Shown: positions 1 to 8,985 of the stretch, one piece after another
Layout: each line of letters opens with the position of its first letter
How positions within the stretch are numbered: position 1 is the stretch's first letter
Assembly: GCA_963709425.1 (NCBI GenBank)
Contig: CAVPWG010000001.1
Location: forward strand, 1-64,000
Direction of reading: 5' to 3'
Origin: JAICJC01 sp963709425
GTDB lineage: Bacteria > Actinomycetota > Thermoleophilia > Gaiellales > JAICJC01
Length of the DNA: 64,000 nt
Made by a program: the position numbers and the translations under genes
The notes under the pieces: generated by a model
Seen by the model: only the letters and a program-made list of their open reading frames with translations
Databases searched by the model: none
What the model was told of the DNA's origin: nothing

Positions 1-185
1 GCTAGACCCTCGCAACCATGCGGAAACCCGCATTTCTCCACGGTCGTGCACGCCGTGTACGCGGCAGAATGCTGTGCCGGTGTGGTCCCGGTGTGGTCCC
101 GTGGGGGTGCCTGACGCGAGGGGTACGCCGACTCGGGCGTCGAACGTCTCGGTGTGGGCGAGGATCGGACGACTCGGATGCAGCG

Positions 186-551
186 TCGGTTTCAGATTCC
201 CGGTGCTGGTCGCGGCTGGGCTCATCCTGCCGGTGGTGGTCGTCGAGCAGTCAACGAAGAGGATGAGACCCTCAAGGCGGCGGTGATCTCTACCCCCACA
301 CGAATGGGGGCCGCGTCATCGGACTGCTGGTGATGATGGTGGGGATCGGCTTCATTGCTGTGCTGACCGCGGCGATCGCACAGCGGTTCGTCGCGGGTCC
401 GCTGCACGCGGAGACCGCACAGCTTGAGCGGGCAATACACGCGGACCTCGCGGCCGACGAGATAGAGCTGCGCGCCGAGCTACGAGCGATCCAGCAACAG
501 ATGCGAGCGCTCGAGGGTTCCGTCGAGCGGCTCATCCGGCGGCACGGATAG
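186..551 (+). pseudogene. remnant of a potassium-channel-family membrane protein
   Basis: Two pieces of one ion-channel type lie in different frames. The first (about 186-255) reads FRFPVLVAAGLILPVVVVEQ, a typical first membrane helix. The second (about 276-551) begins with a pore-like GGGDLYPHT, continues into the last membrane helix (VGIGFIAVLTAAIAQRF), and ends in a charged coiled-coil tail. In the family, about 110-130 residues with the middle helices and the TVGYGD filter lie between these pieces. Here that part is missing, the frame changes, and the filter is reduced to GGGD. I read this as an internally deleted, non-functional gene. The family call rests on recognition of the helix and pore pattern. 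Confidence 0.65.
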
Positions 552-1036
552 GTCACGCGCCCGCCTGACCGCGAAACTCACCCGGTTCCAGCGTCAACCC
601 ACGACACCGAGGTTCAGAGTCGATGCCTCGCTCGGCTTACGCTGCTTGCGTGCACGACGTCCACGCGCCGAGTCGCTGCTCCCTCTGCGGTCGCCTCCAC
701 CGACCGCGACCCGCCGCTGCTCCGCCGGCTCGAGACCGTCGCCTGCTCCGAAACCGGACCGGTGGCTCTGCCGCGAACCCGACGGCGAGTGGCGGCGGTG
801 CGAGCATTGGGCGATCGACGCGGTGATGGAGCAGCGCCGCGGTCGGGCAACGCGCGGACGCTGACTCAAGGGCGGCCGCCCTTCGTGAGTCGATCGACCC
901 TTGCGACGCTTTGGATCGGGCGGTAATTTTCCGGCAACAGACGGCTCAAAAGCGAGCCGACCTACTTGGGGGCTGGGACGCTGGCCTTTTAGTAGCCGCG
1001 TCTTCTGGCCCCCCGCAACCTAGGGAGGGCCGAGCA
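552..1036. other. intergenic region holding repeat copy 1
   Basis: There is no convincing intact gene here. The interval contains the first copy of a dispersed repeat (about 714-863) described separately. The remainder, up to the STAS gene, shows no recognisable feature beyond a possible leader. Confidence 0.5.
714..863 (+). repeat. dispersed small-ORF repeat, copy 1
   Basis: This stretch ends in a frame reading LCREPDGEWRRCEHWAIDAV followed by MEQRR and a stop at 863. Very similar DNA and peptide occur near 2991-3135 (CHDDTDSEWRRCEHWAIDAV) and, less complete, near 11001-11160. Compared with copy 2 there is a one-base length difference just before the conserved tail, so upstream and downstream parts are in different frames. 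The element is probably a small gene that has been copied and is decaying. No function is known to me. Confidence 0.6.
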
Positions 1037-1378
1037 GTGGAGACGGGGCGCGTCACAACGCAGCACCTTGACGGTGACGTCTGGCTGGTCACAGCTGAGG
1101 GCGAACACGACCTGGCCGTGTCGCCCGGCATCGGCGATACGCTCGACGATCTCGAGCGGCGCGTCGGGACGAATATCGTCGTCGACCTCACCCCAGCCGA
1201 GTTCATCGACTCGTCTGTTCTCGCGGCCTTAGCAAGGCACTCCGACCGCCACGACCGTGTCATTGTTGTCGTCCCACCAGACTCGTTCGTGCGACGCCTG
1301 TTCGACATCGTCCACCTCGAGGATCAGCTGGAGTTCGCCGACAGCGTCGCCGACGCTCTCGCCGAGATGGAGACGTAG
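1037..1378 (+). CDS. STAS-domain anti-sigma factor antagonist
   Basis: A 113-residue protein consisting of a single STAS domain. Proteins of this type, such as SpoIIAA/RsbV, bind anti-sigma kinases or serve as regulatory adaptors and are controlled by serine phosphorylation. The central segment VVDLTPAEFIDSSVLAAL matches the strand plus the phosphorylatable D-S-S loop of the family. The open frame extends further upstream to 911, but the GTG at 1037 follows an AGGGAGGG ribosome-binding sequence and gives the usual family length. A 48-codon ORF starts 3 bases after the stop. No kinase partner is encoded in the window, so its target is unknown. Confidence 0.82.
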   Translation: METGRVTTQHLDGDVWLVTAEGEHDLAVSPGIGDTLDDLERRVGTNIVVDLTPAEFIDSSVLAALARHSDRHDRVIVVVPPDSFVRRLFDIVHLEDQLEFADSVADALAEMET

Positions 1379-1381
1379 CTG

Positions 1382-1528
1382 ATGCCCGCTCTCGCCCCCG
1401 TGATCGCCCTCGAACTGTTCTCGTACGGCCGCGTGCCGGAATTCCCGCGGTTCGTTTCGTGGGCGTTGGCCGCGGCCGTTGTCCTCGTTGCGGCTGAGCA
1501 CGCCCGAAGGAGCTCGAGCAACCGGTAG
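1382..1528 (+). CDS. possible small membrane protein downstream of the STAS gene
   Basis: A 48-residue ORF starts with ATG three bases after the STAS stop. Its second half (VSWALAAAVVLVAAEHARR) looks like one membrane-spanning helix followed by a basic tail, the orientation expected for a cytoplasmic C-terminus. The tight spacing suggests co-translation with the STAS gene. It has no recognised family and could be chance in such GC-rich DNA. Confidence 0.35.
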   Translation: MPALAPVIALELFSYGRVPEFPRFVSWALAAAVVLVAAEHARRSSSNR

Positions 1529-2196
1529 GGGATGCGATCCGCACTCGGCGCTGTCCGACCGCGGGCCCCGGCGGTGGCGTGTGACGCTCGGGGCCGAAGG
1601 CGCGGTGTTCGCGGGTGAGGGAGACGCTCAGGGCCTGGTTGGTCGAAGCCAGGCCGCGAGGCCGGCCGGGTCTTTGCCACCGCTTTCCCCATAAGCGGCC
1701 CGGCCGGCCTTCGTTTCCCGAAGGCCTCCTCGCGCCGCGAGCCCGGGGGCGGGTGGTCGCGAAGCCGCCTCCGCCGCGAAGTCCCATCCCAGCGTTCGTC
1801 GAACGGAAACTCTTCCGCCACGTTTTTCATCGCGTCGCCTGGGCAATCCGGTGTCCCCGACACGGCCGGCATCGCTCTCCTCGGCATCGGACGATGCTTG
1901 CCGCCAACCGGGGAACGACATGTCGGGGCCTCGGGGTGGGAGCTTTCTGGGCCCGTGGCGACTAGGACGAGTGGGTCGCCGCGCTACCTGCTCATTCGGA
2001 AGGGACGGGACCCGACGCGCTCCTTAGCGTGGTCTCGCCGGCGGGGAGCCACTCGCTGCCCGGCTCGCCGTGAGTGGTGGTGTCGGACCCCTGGCCGGTC
2101 GAGCCCGAAGGGCGTCGTTGGTTCGCCCGATACAATCGGAGTCGAGCAGCGCTAAACGGATGCGCGAAACGGATCCGAAAGGGTGCGAGAGGACCA
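1529..2196. other. long non-coding stretch
   Basis: No frame here looks like a real protein. The notable content is the strong nested inverted repeat at 1659-1710. The last bases before 2197 carry the GAGAGGA ribosome-binding site of the next gene. Confidence 0.5.
1659..1710. repeat. nested perfect inverted repeat, possible hairpin or terminator
   Basis: AGGCCGGCCGGG at 1659-1670 is the exact reverse complement of 1699-1710. Nested inside, CCGCTT (1680-1685) pairs with AAGCGG (1693-1698), which abuts the outer right arm. An RNA copy would form an 18-bp hairpin with one 9-nt bulge. It is about 130 bases downstream of the STAS/small-ORF pair and is followed by TCGTTTCCC, so it could act as a terminator. 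Confidence 0.6.
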
Positions 2197-2403
2197 GTGG
2201 ACAAAGACACCTTCAACATGTCGGTGCGGAAGTTCCTCAAGACTCTCGGCGTGACCGCCCAGCGGGAGATAGAGCTCACCGTCCGCGAACAGCTGGCGGC
2301 CGGGGGGTTAAAGGGCGACGAGATGCTGGAGACGACGGCGACAATCACGGTGTGCGGCCTTCCGCGCGAGGTGATCGTGACCGGGACGATCGCGCTCTCC
2401 TAA
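2197..2403 (+). CDS. small DUF6494-like protein
   Basis: A 68-residue protein beginning VDKDTFNMSVRKFLKTLGV and ending in a beta-rich ETTATITVCGLPREVIVTGTI. This layout, an FNMSxRKFLKxxGVxxQREIE helix followed by a short sheet, is that of the small DUF6494 family as I remember it. No biochemical role is known to me. The GTG at 2197 has a GAGAGGA ribosome-binding site six bases upstream. The frame is open further upstream, but that part has no family resemblance. Confidence 0.7.
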   Translation: MDKDTFNMSVRKFLKTLGVTAQREIELTVREQLAAGGLKGDEMLETTATITVCGLPREVIVTGTIALS

Positions 2404-3802
2404 GCGAGAATCGAGCCCACCATCGCCAGTGATGATTTGACCAGCTGCTCGACCGCAGCGGCTTCGAGGCCGCGCTGCTACTGCCGCGAGACGACGCGGT
2501 CGGGCAGTCGCGACGACTGAAAACGGTCGGCCGGCCCTGGCCTTTGGGCCGCAGGATCTGGTGGTCGCATCGGAGCGTGATCGAGCCGGTCCGAGTCGGC
2601 GTCGCCGACGTGGGCGACGGCTTGGCGTAATAGTGGCCGTCGGCGCGGCGTCGGCGTGGACGTTTTGCGTCCATGGTTGTCCTCCTGACCGCATGAGCGG
2701 GTGCTATGCCGGTCGGAGGGTCCAGTCACCCCGCCAGGCCGCACCGGTCGTTTACGTTTGGCGCAGGCGCCCAGTTGGGCACTACATCGCTTGTCGGGTG
2801 GGGAGACAGGCTGGGCGCCGCCCACAGCCACACACCTGCGATGCGGCGCTCGGCCTCCCCGCTCACCATCCGCCATGGTCACCACGCTGACGTCTTCATC
2901 GTGTCCCTCCGCCGCTAAACCACAGAGCGGACGGACGGGTTAGAACTGCGCCAGTTGCCCAGGCAGCGGGCGACTCGGTCGTCGATCCTGGCTGCCGGCC
3001 TGGAGAACCGTCGCTTGCTCCGACACGGGCCGACGGCTCTGCCACGACGACACGGACAGCGAGTGGCGACGCTGTGAGCATTGGGCCATCGACGCCGTGC
3101 TCGAGCAGCGGCGAGCTCGAACCCCCGGAGCGTGATGGCCGTTGGCTAGGTGTCCCGCCGTCAGGGGGCCTGCCTACGGAGCCAACGCCGTCGTGGAGAG
3201 GTCAGGCCGAGTGTTCGGGCCGGTCTCGCGCCTCCGATCACAGGTTCCAGGGGCGGCCCTGGCTGTGAGCGGCGGGCCTTGCAGGGGCGAGACGCAGCCG
3301 AGGATCGCGGCCCACGCACTAAAGGGTTGGGGTCGCTGCGGCCGCCGTGGAGTCGATCGGCTCGGCGTGTTGACGCGCGAGGCGCGGCCGGCCCAAACCC
3401 GCGGCGCAGCCCGCGTGTAGGGCAGTGCCGCGCTCCGCCCGCGGGTAAGGCACCTGCTCGTCACGTGGGCAGAGGGAGTGGCGGCCACCCTCCCGTGAAG
3501 GGAAGACCCTTGGCCACCCGCGGAACGTTGGGGAAGGCGACGTTATATCCGGGCGCTCGAGGGCGGGGCTCCCCGGGATGCGGTAGTCCGGCCTGCCACG
3601 CCCCTGGGAAAAGGCCGCTCGTAGCGAGATTCCTAGCCGTAATCGTCGGGTAGTTGCACCCGCGACGGGAATGGCAACAGGGAAGCCGGATGACCGGGTC
3701 CCGCGGCAACCGTTCTCGATCTGCGAAGGTCTCCAGCGGCGATCGGGTCGAGACGAGCTCGCCAGCAGCACCCGGCGGCGCGGACGGCGCAGTGCAGGAT
3801 TG
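2404..3802. other. 1.4-kb stretch without a convincing gene
   Basis: This stretch contains repeat copy 2 (about 2991-3135). On the minus strand an ORF starting at 2674 has a very good AGGAGGACAACC ribosome-binding site, but its protein (MDAKRPRRRRADGHYYAKPS...) is unrecognised and soon becomes low in content. From about 3420 to 3720 the DNA is rich in short inverted repeats and looks like structured RNA or a decayed element. Confidence 0.45.
2991..3135 (+). repeat. dispersed small-ORF repeat, copy 2
   Basis: The frame reads TVACSDTGRRLCHDDTDSEW and then RRCEHWAIDAVLEQRRA, stopping at 3135. It is the best-preserved copy, since the Cys-containing upstream part and the WRRCEHW tail are in one frame. 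No start codon with a ribosome-binding site is obvious. Confidence 0.6.
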
Positions 3803-5503
3803 TCAGTGGCAGCTCTCGGTGCCCGAGTCGTTCGGGCCCGAGGGGTCAGCGGGCTTGAACTGCCAGGTGTACGAACCGCTGCCGAGCGTCAGCGCGAGGA
3901 TGCCGAATGCCCGGATACGCACCTCCGAGCCCGCGATCGGGGTGGGGAACGGCCCCTCGCTCTCGCCGCCGGTCCCGACGATGATCTCGCGGGTGCGGGC
4001 GCCGCTCGACACCGGCTGGCCGCTGGCGTTCAGGTCGGCGAATCGCTCGTAGTGATGGAAGTGGCCGACGAGCACGAGGTCGACGCCGTTGTTGACCATG
4101 TCCTTCCAGAACGTCCGCGTGTTGGTGACGCCGCCTGTGACGCTCGACCACGGCGCCTGATGCCAGTACGCGAGTGTGCACTGCGACGGGTGCGCCGCGA
4201 GGTCGCTCTGGATCCACTGCTCCTCCGGCGAGTTCGCGCCGCAGCCTCCGACTTGGCCGCATTGGGTGTTGAGGGCGAGGACGTGCCAGCTCCCGAGGTC
4301 GTAGCTGTAGTAGCCCTTGCCGTTCACCCCCGCCGCGTCCGTCACCCCGTGGTTCGCGAAGTACGTGAAGTACCCGGTTCCGCTCGACGAGCAGCCCGTG
4401 TCGCCCGTGTCGCTCGTCGGCTTGACCTCGTGGTTTCCCAGCACCGGCTCGGTCTTGCCGACGAAGCGGCCCCAGGTCGGGTCATACGCGGTGTTGAAGC
4501 TGGTCAGGTCGCCGCAGTCGTACTGGAGGTCGCCGAGCGGCAACACGCGGCTGTATGACCCCTGGCCGATGAGGTCGGCCGTCGCCGCCTGGTGGCAACT
4601 TCCCGTAAGGAGGTTGCCCGTACCGGCGCCGCCGTTGTAGTTCGGGTCGTGCGGGCTGCACGAGATGTCGCCCGCCGCAGCGACGGTCACGCCGCCTCCG
4701 CCCTGCGTGGTCGCCGAGGCCTGGTTCGACGGCGCCGACTCGCTGGTCGCGTTGAAGGCGGTCACGACATAGGTGTGGGTCGTTCCCGCCCCGAGGCCGG
4801 TGTCCTGAAACGACGTCATGGGCGCGTTCACGCTTCCGACCGGCGTACCACCCCCGTCCCGGTAGACGTTGTAGCCGGTGACGCCGCCGCTTGGCGACGC
4901 GGTCCAGTTCAGATCGATCTCGCTCGACGACACTGCCGTCGCGTGGAGGTTCGTGGGCGGCGCGAGCGCCGCCGCCCCGGCGGTCACGGACAGGTTGTCG
5001 ACCCGGAACGAGTCGCCGGACACCGGGCGCTTCTGGAACACGGAGAAGATCAGCCCGTCGCCGTCGTGCTGGAGCGTGTAGCTCAACTCGGGCAGGGCGG
5101 CCCACCCGCCCGTCCCGTTGGCGCACGAGTTGGCGGCCGCGTTCACGGTGCCGGTCTCGTGAAGCTTCAGGCAGACCGACTTCCCTGACGTCGCGTTGAA
5201 CCGCCCGTCGGCCGTGTACACCGTTCCGGCCGTGCCGGACTTGACCACCTTGGCCGTTGCCACGATGGAATACGTGGAGCCGCTACCGCCGTAGGCGACC
5301 CTGGCCGCAAAGCCGCCGCCGTCGCCCGTCACCAGCGAGAGGCTCGCATTGGACGTCTTCCACCCGGCCAACGAGCCGCTGCCGGTGCCCTCGAAGTCCC
5401 CGTTCACGAGGAGGTTCGTTCCCGCCGCCTCCGCGGGGACGCCGGCGGCGCCCACGAGGAGCGCGAGTGCAAGCACCGTCCACATGCGCCGCGTCGCTCT
5501 CAT
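3803..5503 (-). CDS. secreted multidomain metallophosphoesterase with fibronectin type III domain
   Basis: A 566-residue exported protein. Residues 1-26 form a signal peptide (TVLALALLVGAAGVPAEA). Residues about 28-175 resemble a carbohydrate-binding jelly-roll module (NLLVNGDFEGTG...). About 180-268 is a fibronectin type III domain (PTNLHATAVSSSEIDLNW). The C-terminal half is a calcineurin-like phosphoesterase with the metal-binding series AAGDIS, LGDLQYD, GNHE, YWHQAPW and GHFHHYER. The last is characteristic of purple-acid-phosphatase-like enzymes. It probably hydrolyses phosphoesters outside the cell while bound to a polymer, but the substrate cannot be told. It stands alone, with no operon partner on the minus strand. 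Confidence 0.88.
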   Translation of the reverse strand: MRATRRMWTVLALALLVGAAGVPAEAAGTNLLVNGDFEGTGSGSLAGWKTSNASLSLVTGDGGGFAARVAYGGSGSTYSIVATAKVVKSGTAGTVYTADGRFNATSGKSVCLKLHETGTVNAAANSCANGTGGWAALPELSYTLQHDGDGLIFSVFQKRPVSGDSFRVDNLSVTAGAAALAPPTNLHATAVSSSEIDLNWTASPSGGVTGYNVYRDGGGTPVGSVNAPMTSFQDTGLGAGTTHTYVVTAFNATSESAPSNQASATTQGGGGVTVAAAGDISCSPHDPNYNGGAGTGNLLTGSCHQAATADLIGQGSYSRVLPLGDLQYDCGDLTSFNTAYDPTWGRFVGKTEPVLGNHEVKPTSDTGDTGCSSSGTGYFTYFANHGVTDAAGVNGKGYYSYDLGSWHVLALNTQCGQVGGCGANSPEEQWIQSDLAAHPSQCTLAYWHQAPWSSVTGGVTNTRTFWKDMVNNGVDLVLVGHFHHYERFADLNASGQPVSSGARTREIIVGTGGESEGPFPTPIAGSEVRIRAFGILALTLGSGSYTWQFKPADPSGPNDSGTESCH

Positions 5504-5809
5504 CGTCGTGCCCGCTCCCGCTCCCGGTCGATCGCGTCCGTACGCTAATCGCTTCCGCGGCCCTCGTCAACGCGAATTCTTTCCAGTACGGACCCGATGG
5601 TGTGGTTCCATAACCGCCTGAACCGCCATTTGGATTCGCTCGTTCGAGTCAGGCTGGAAGGCACCACCGGCCGCCTGAGTGCGCCCGACCCCACGTGAGC
5701 GTTTCGAGCGCGCTTGCGTGATCGGAGGGGGGCGATTTCTATTGTTTGGGATATGCCGGATTGCCTGCCTCGACGCCGCTTCGCCGCCCGATGCAGAGGC
5801 AGACGCGGT
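5504..5809. other. intergenic region upstream of the phosphoesterase and the HTH module
   Basis: This is a divergent intergenic region. No clear promoter hexamers or repeats were recognised. The open frame that extends the next gene upstream to 5714 has no helix-turn-helix resemblance. Confidence 0.4.
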
Positions 5810-6052
5810 ATGACGACGACAATCCTAACCAGCACGCTCATCCTGGCTCGCATCCGCCGTAAGCGCCGAGCAGCGGCCGGTGCGCGAAGCGACCTGCGGA
5901 GCCTAATCGTCGAAGCCCGCCACGAGGGATTCACGCCCGAGGAGATCGGGCGCGCCGCCGGCCTCACCCCGCAGCGCGTCTCCCAGATCGCGAACGAGAT
6001 CCGACCAGCCTGTACGGCCACCACCACGCCGACCTCGGGGAGCGTGGCGTGA
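5810..6052 (+). CDS. small helix-turn-helix protein
   Basis: An 80-residue protein. RSLIVEARHEGFTPEEIGRA followed by AGLTPQRVSQIANEI is a sigma-region-4/MarR-like helix-turn-helix (GFTPEEIGRAAGLTPQRVSQI). It is basic at the N-terminus (ILARIRRKRRA). Such short DNA-binding proteins are typical of phage and integrative-element regulatory modules. It starts with ATG at 5810 and overlaps the next gene by a GTGA, which implies translational coupling. Confidence 0.6.
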   Translation: MTTTILTSTLILARIRRKRRAAAGARSDLRSLIVEARHEGFTPEEIGRAAGLTPQRVSQIANEIRPACTATTTPTSGSVA

Positions 6053-6330
6053 GCAGCACCGCCCGACGTCCCCGCCCCGACCGTGCCGACGGCGACCAGC
6101 TCCGCGCGGGCGACCTGGAACGTGAACGCGATCCGCTCGGACACGACCTCGCCAAGTACGCCGACGCTGTCACCCGACAAGCCGAGAACCTCCGCGCAGC
6201 GATCTACAAGGCGCACGTCGAAGGGTGGAGCGACCTCGCCATCGCCGACCGCGCCGGCATCACCATCGCCGCCGTCCAGACCACCATCACCAGGATCGAA
6301 ACGCTCGAACAGGAGCTCTACCGCCGATGA
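6049..6330 (+). CDS. second small helix-turn-helix protein
   Basis: A 93-residue protein whose C-terminal half (GWSDLAIADRAGITIAAVQT) is a helix-turn-helix similar to that of the upstream gene; the N-terminus is highly charged. It is coupled to both neighbours: its GTG overlaps the preceding stop, and its stop is inside the ATGATGA start of the next ORF. The three genes behave as one transcriptional unit of a mobile element. Its DNA target is unknown. Confidence 0.6.
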   Translation: MSSTARRPRPDRADGDQLRAGDLERERDPLGHDLAKYADAVTRQAENLRAAIYKAHVEGWSDLAIADRAGITIAAVQTTITRIETLEQELYRR

Positions 6331-6762
6331 TGAACGACACCCTCACCGCCGAGCTGATCGACGAGATCGCCACGCACGTCGAAGACGGCGCCTGGCCCGT
6401 CACCGCAGCCGGCGTCTGCCGCGTCTGTCGCGACCCGGTTCGAAGCGTGGTACGAGCTGGGCTTCAAGTTCTACGGCCAGCGAAGAGCCGCCCGACCTGG
6501 ACGACCTCTCCGACAGGGAGCAGCTCTGCTACCTGCTCGTCCGCTGCATCGGCCAGGCCGAAGCCGAATGCGAAGCCCGCTGGCTCGCCCACTGGCAGCG
6601 CTCCAACCTGACCGAACGCCGCTCGAACTCATACGTCGGCTGGCTCGCGCTGCTGGAACGGCGCTTCCCTGAACGATGGGGAAACGCGCGCCGGCCCCCG
6701 CAGACCTCGCGCCCGACTACTCGTTCGAGGAGGAGATGCGGCGGCTTGAAGCGGGGGGCTAG
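6327..6762 (+). pseudogene. frameshifted terminase-small-subunit-like / phage HTH protein
   Basis: Reading successive frames gives one coherent protein. MNDTLTAELIDEIATHVEDG comes first, then in the next frame ATRFEAWYELGFKFYGQ, then in a third frame DLDDLSDREQLCYLLVRCIG and SNSYVGWLALLERRFPERWG. After one more shift APDYSFEEEMRRLEAGG reaches the stop at 6762. The order (helix-turn-helix, then ...WL.RRFPERWG) resembles small terminase or phage DNA-binding subunits. At least three frame changes make it non-functional as written, by decay or by sequence error. Confidence 0.6.
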
Positions 6763-6846
6763 ACCATTGGCTGATCCGCCGTCATTCGAATGGGCGGCCG
6801 ATTTCGTAGCCGGCAGCATGGTCTGGGCGAGCACTACGGGAGCGAC

Positions 6847-7200
6847 TCAGGCGGCCGAGGCCGCAGCTCGTCTGGCGTCCTGCGCTTGTGCGTCGAGCTG
6901 CGCTGACTGGTAGGCGCGCTGGACGGTCGAGACGCGCCACATGGCGCCGCCACGGACAGTCGGAACGCCGTCGCGGTTGAGTGCGTCGGCGATCGACTGC
7001 CACGTCTGGCCGGCGTCACGGCCTTGGACGATTCGGCGCACGATCTTCTCCGGGGTCTTGCGCGGTCGCCGAGCCGATCCCCACTCGCCTTCTTGATCTG
7101 GAGGGCGGCACTGGTGCGGTCGCTGATCATCTCCCGCTCGAACTCGGCACCGTTCGCCATCGTGACTGCGGCATAGCGCCCGGCCGGGGTGGTCTGGGTC
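6847..7200 (-). pseudogene. C-terminal remnant of a serine recombinase
   Basis: Minus-strand frames carry AEFEREMISDRTSAALQIKK, the end of a serine-recombinase catalytic domain. After a frame change comes RRIVQGRDAGQTWQSIADAL and NRDGVPTVRGG, the start of the recombinase DNA-binding domain, ending at 6847. The catalytic N-terminus with the active serine is absent, and upstream the sequence runs into the LamG-like gene. This is a truncated and frameshifted leftover of a resolvase/integrase. Confidence 0.75.
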
Positions 7201-7224
7201 CGGAGCAGTCTGCGTCGGCGGCGT

Positions 7225-7872
7225 TTAGCCGATCGACACCGACGCGTTGCGGATCGAGCCGTGGTAGAAATCCTCACCGCCGGTTGAGGTGGGCTTGTAG
7301 CCGATCGAGAACGGCGTCTTGGACTTGTGGGTGATCGCGCCGATCGTGATGGCGCGCGTGCCAACCAGCGTCGCCGTCGACTGTCAAGCTGACTTGGTTG
7401 GACGTCTTGGTGCAGACGATCGTGTGCCAGGCGCCGTCGTTCAAGCTTGGGCCCTTGTGCAGGGTCGTGTTCGCCACCGAGCCGTGGAAGATGCACTGCA
7501 GCCAGTGCTTGCCCGAGCGCGGGTAGAGCTCGATTTTGTACTGCGGGTTGCCCTTGGCCGAGCGCAGCAGATCGAAGTCGAAACCACCTGTGCCGGGCAG
7601 GAACGTGGTGTTGATCTCGACCGTCGCGGTCACGTCAGCCGATCCCGGCGAGAGGTTGGGTTGTACGGCACGCTGATCTTGTCGAGCGTGCCGTTGAACA
7701 CCGCCTCCGAGCCGGTGAACGTGACGTCGGTCGCGGTACCGTTGTTGGAGTCCGCCGAGTCGGTGGCGTCCTCGGTCAAGGACCATGACGAGATCACGGC
7801 CGCTTGGGCCACGCCGGGGACGGCGGCGATCGCCAGGACGGCCGTAGCTGTAACCAGAACTAGTTTCCGCAT
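7225..7872 (-). pseudogene. secreted LamG/concanavalin-like protein, two frameshifts
   Basis: The start at 7872 encodes a clear signal peptide (LVLVTATAVLAIAAVPGVAQ), then VISSWSLTEDATDSADSNNG. After a shift near 7665 the frame continues LSPGSADVTATVEINTTFL and KIELYPRSGKHWLQCIFHG. After another near 7365 it ends TPFSIGYKPTSTGGEDFYHG, SIRNASVSIG and a stop at 7225. The pattern is a laminin-G/concanavalin-type jelly roll (DGAWHTIVCTK, DFYHGSIRN). The intact protein would be about 210 residues and exported. The ligand is unknown. Confidence 0.7.
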
Positions 7873-8397
7873 CGAACCTCCGTGCTTGGTTGCCTCTGCA
7901 GCGAGCGCGCGCTTCGGCTTGACGTTCCTGCCGATCGCCGGCGAAGGACGCCTGCGAACCGCCCTCGCTCTCGATATAGCACCCTAGCTATACCAGGTTG
8001 GGCCTTAATTCGAGCCGTCCCCTAATCGTCGGCTACGTCCTCTTCGGCGTCGGATGCGTCCTCGCCAGCGTGGACGGCGAATCTTGATCTGGGTCGATCG
8101 GCCTCGCCGTCGAGCCGGCGCGGCAAGTCGACCGGCTACGCCGCCGGGCCGCTGCGCCTCTTGCACCTTTTCATAGCGGCGCAGACGACCTTCTATGCGC
8201 TCGGGTTCGGAAGCCTCACCTACGCGGCCCTGCGGGAGGACCACTCCGACGAAAGCCCGCTTTCGGCTTGGAAGGCCGATCGTTACGGTTCAGACATACC
8301 GGCAGCCACAGGCACTGCGCGCCCTCGACCAGCGCAAGGGCGTACGATCTGTTCAAGTCGTCGGCACTACCGCTGGCGATGGTAAGGCGGAGACCGT
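7873..8397. other. intergenic region with a possible decayed membrane protein
   Basis: Two short frames look protein-like: IVGYVLFGVGCVLASVDGES near 8022-8081 and TFYALGFGSLTYAALREDHS near 8188-8247. They are not in one open frame. They could be pieces of a broken small membrane protein. Nothing else was recognised. Confidence 0.3.
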
Positions 8398-8662
8398 ATG
8401 CCCACCGTGATCGCCCATCACGACGTGAAGGACACCAAGCATTGGCTCGCCTCGCCGAAGCGCGAAGAGGTGTTCGGGCCTCTCGGCGTCACCAACATCC
8501 GCACGTTCGTCGACCCTCAGAATCCGACCCACGTTGCACTGCTCATGGACGTTGCCGACATGGATGCTGTCATGGCCTACATGCAGACCGAGCCGGCGGC
8601 CGAGGCGATGGAGTATGACGGCGTGCTGCCTGTCGACGCTCGTGATGCTCGTCGAGGAGTAG
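8398..8662 (+). pseudogene. small conserved protein with a frameshift near its end
   Basis: ATG at 8398 follows an AAGGCGGAG ribosome-binding site. The protein begins MPTVIAHHDVKDTKHWLASP and contains FVDPQNPTHVALLMDVADMD, which looks like an alpha+beta-barrel-like domain of about 88 residues. After GVLP the open frame runs on into unrelated sequence to 8772, whereas a one-base shift gives TLVMLVEE and a stop at 8662, the natural end. I recognise the style of a small ABM/Dabb-like family but cannot name it. Confidence 0.55.
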
Positions 8663-8985
8663 ATCGCCACTCGGGCGAGGCACGGCCGCCATCGGTTTTC
8701 CAGAGCGCGGCACCGGTAGCGGCGTGGTCACAACGTAGCGCCCTCCTGATTCAGCAGATGGCGATGCCTTAGCCGAGCCGGGGCGGCTCGGTCTATCGCG
8801 ACCTGAGCCTCGCGGACAAGCGCCAGCCGAGCCGAATCGACCATTCCCGCCGAAGCGGATTCCACCGCACATCGAGCACGGAACGGGCTGGGGCCACGGT
8901 TCGCGCGTGTGTTCGGGGCACGAGTGTGCGCGCGCGATCCTGGCAGCGCCTGGACACCCTGATCGGGCGGTGGGAAGATCGAGCC

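Noticed and set aside
2345..2674. Minus-strand ORF with a strong AGGAGG site
   Set aside because: It overlaps the well-supported small gene at 2197-2403 and its product looks like translated antisense. It is mentioned in the region note but not called.
3660..3740. Possible cobalamin riboswitch (CAGGGAAGCCGG...)
   Set aside because: The conserved GGUGNGAAUCCGG loop and the downstream conserved boxes are missing, and no gene follows on that strand.
6327..6762. Programmed ribosomal frameshifting in the terminase-like ORF
   Set aside because: Three changes at unrelated sequences without slippery sites or pseudoknots are better explained by decay or sequencing error.
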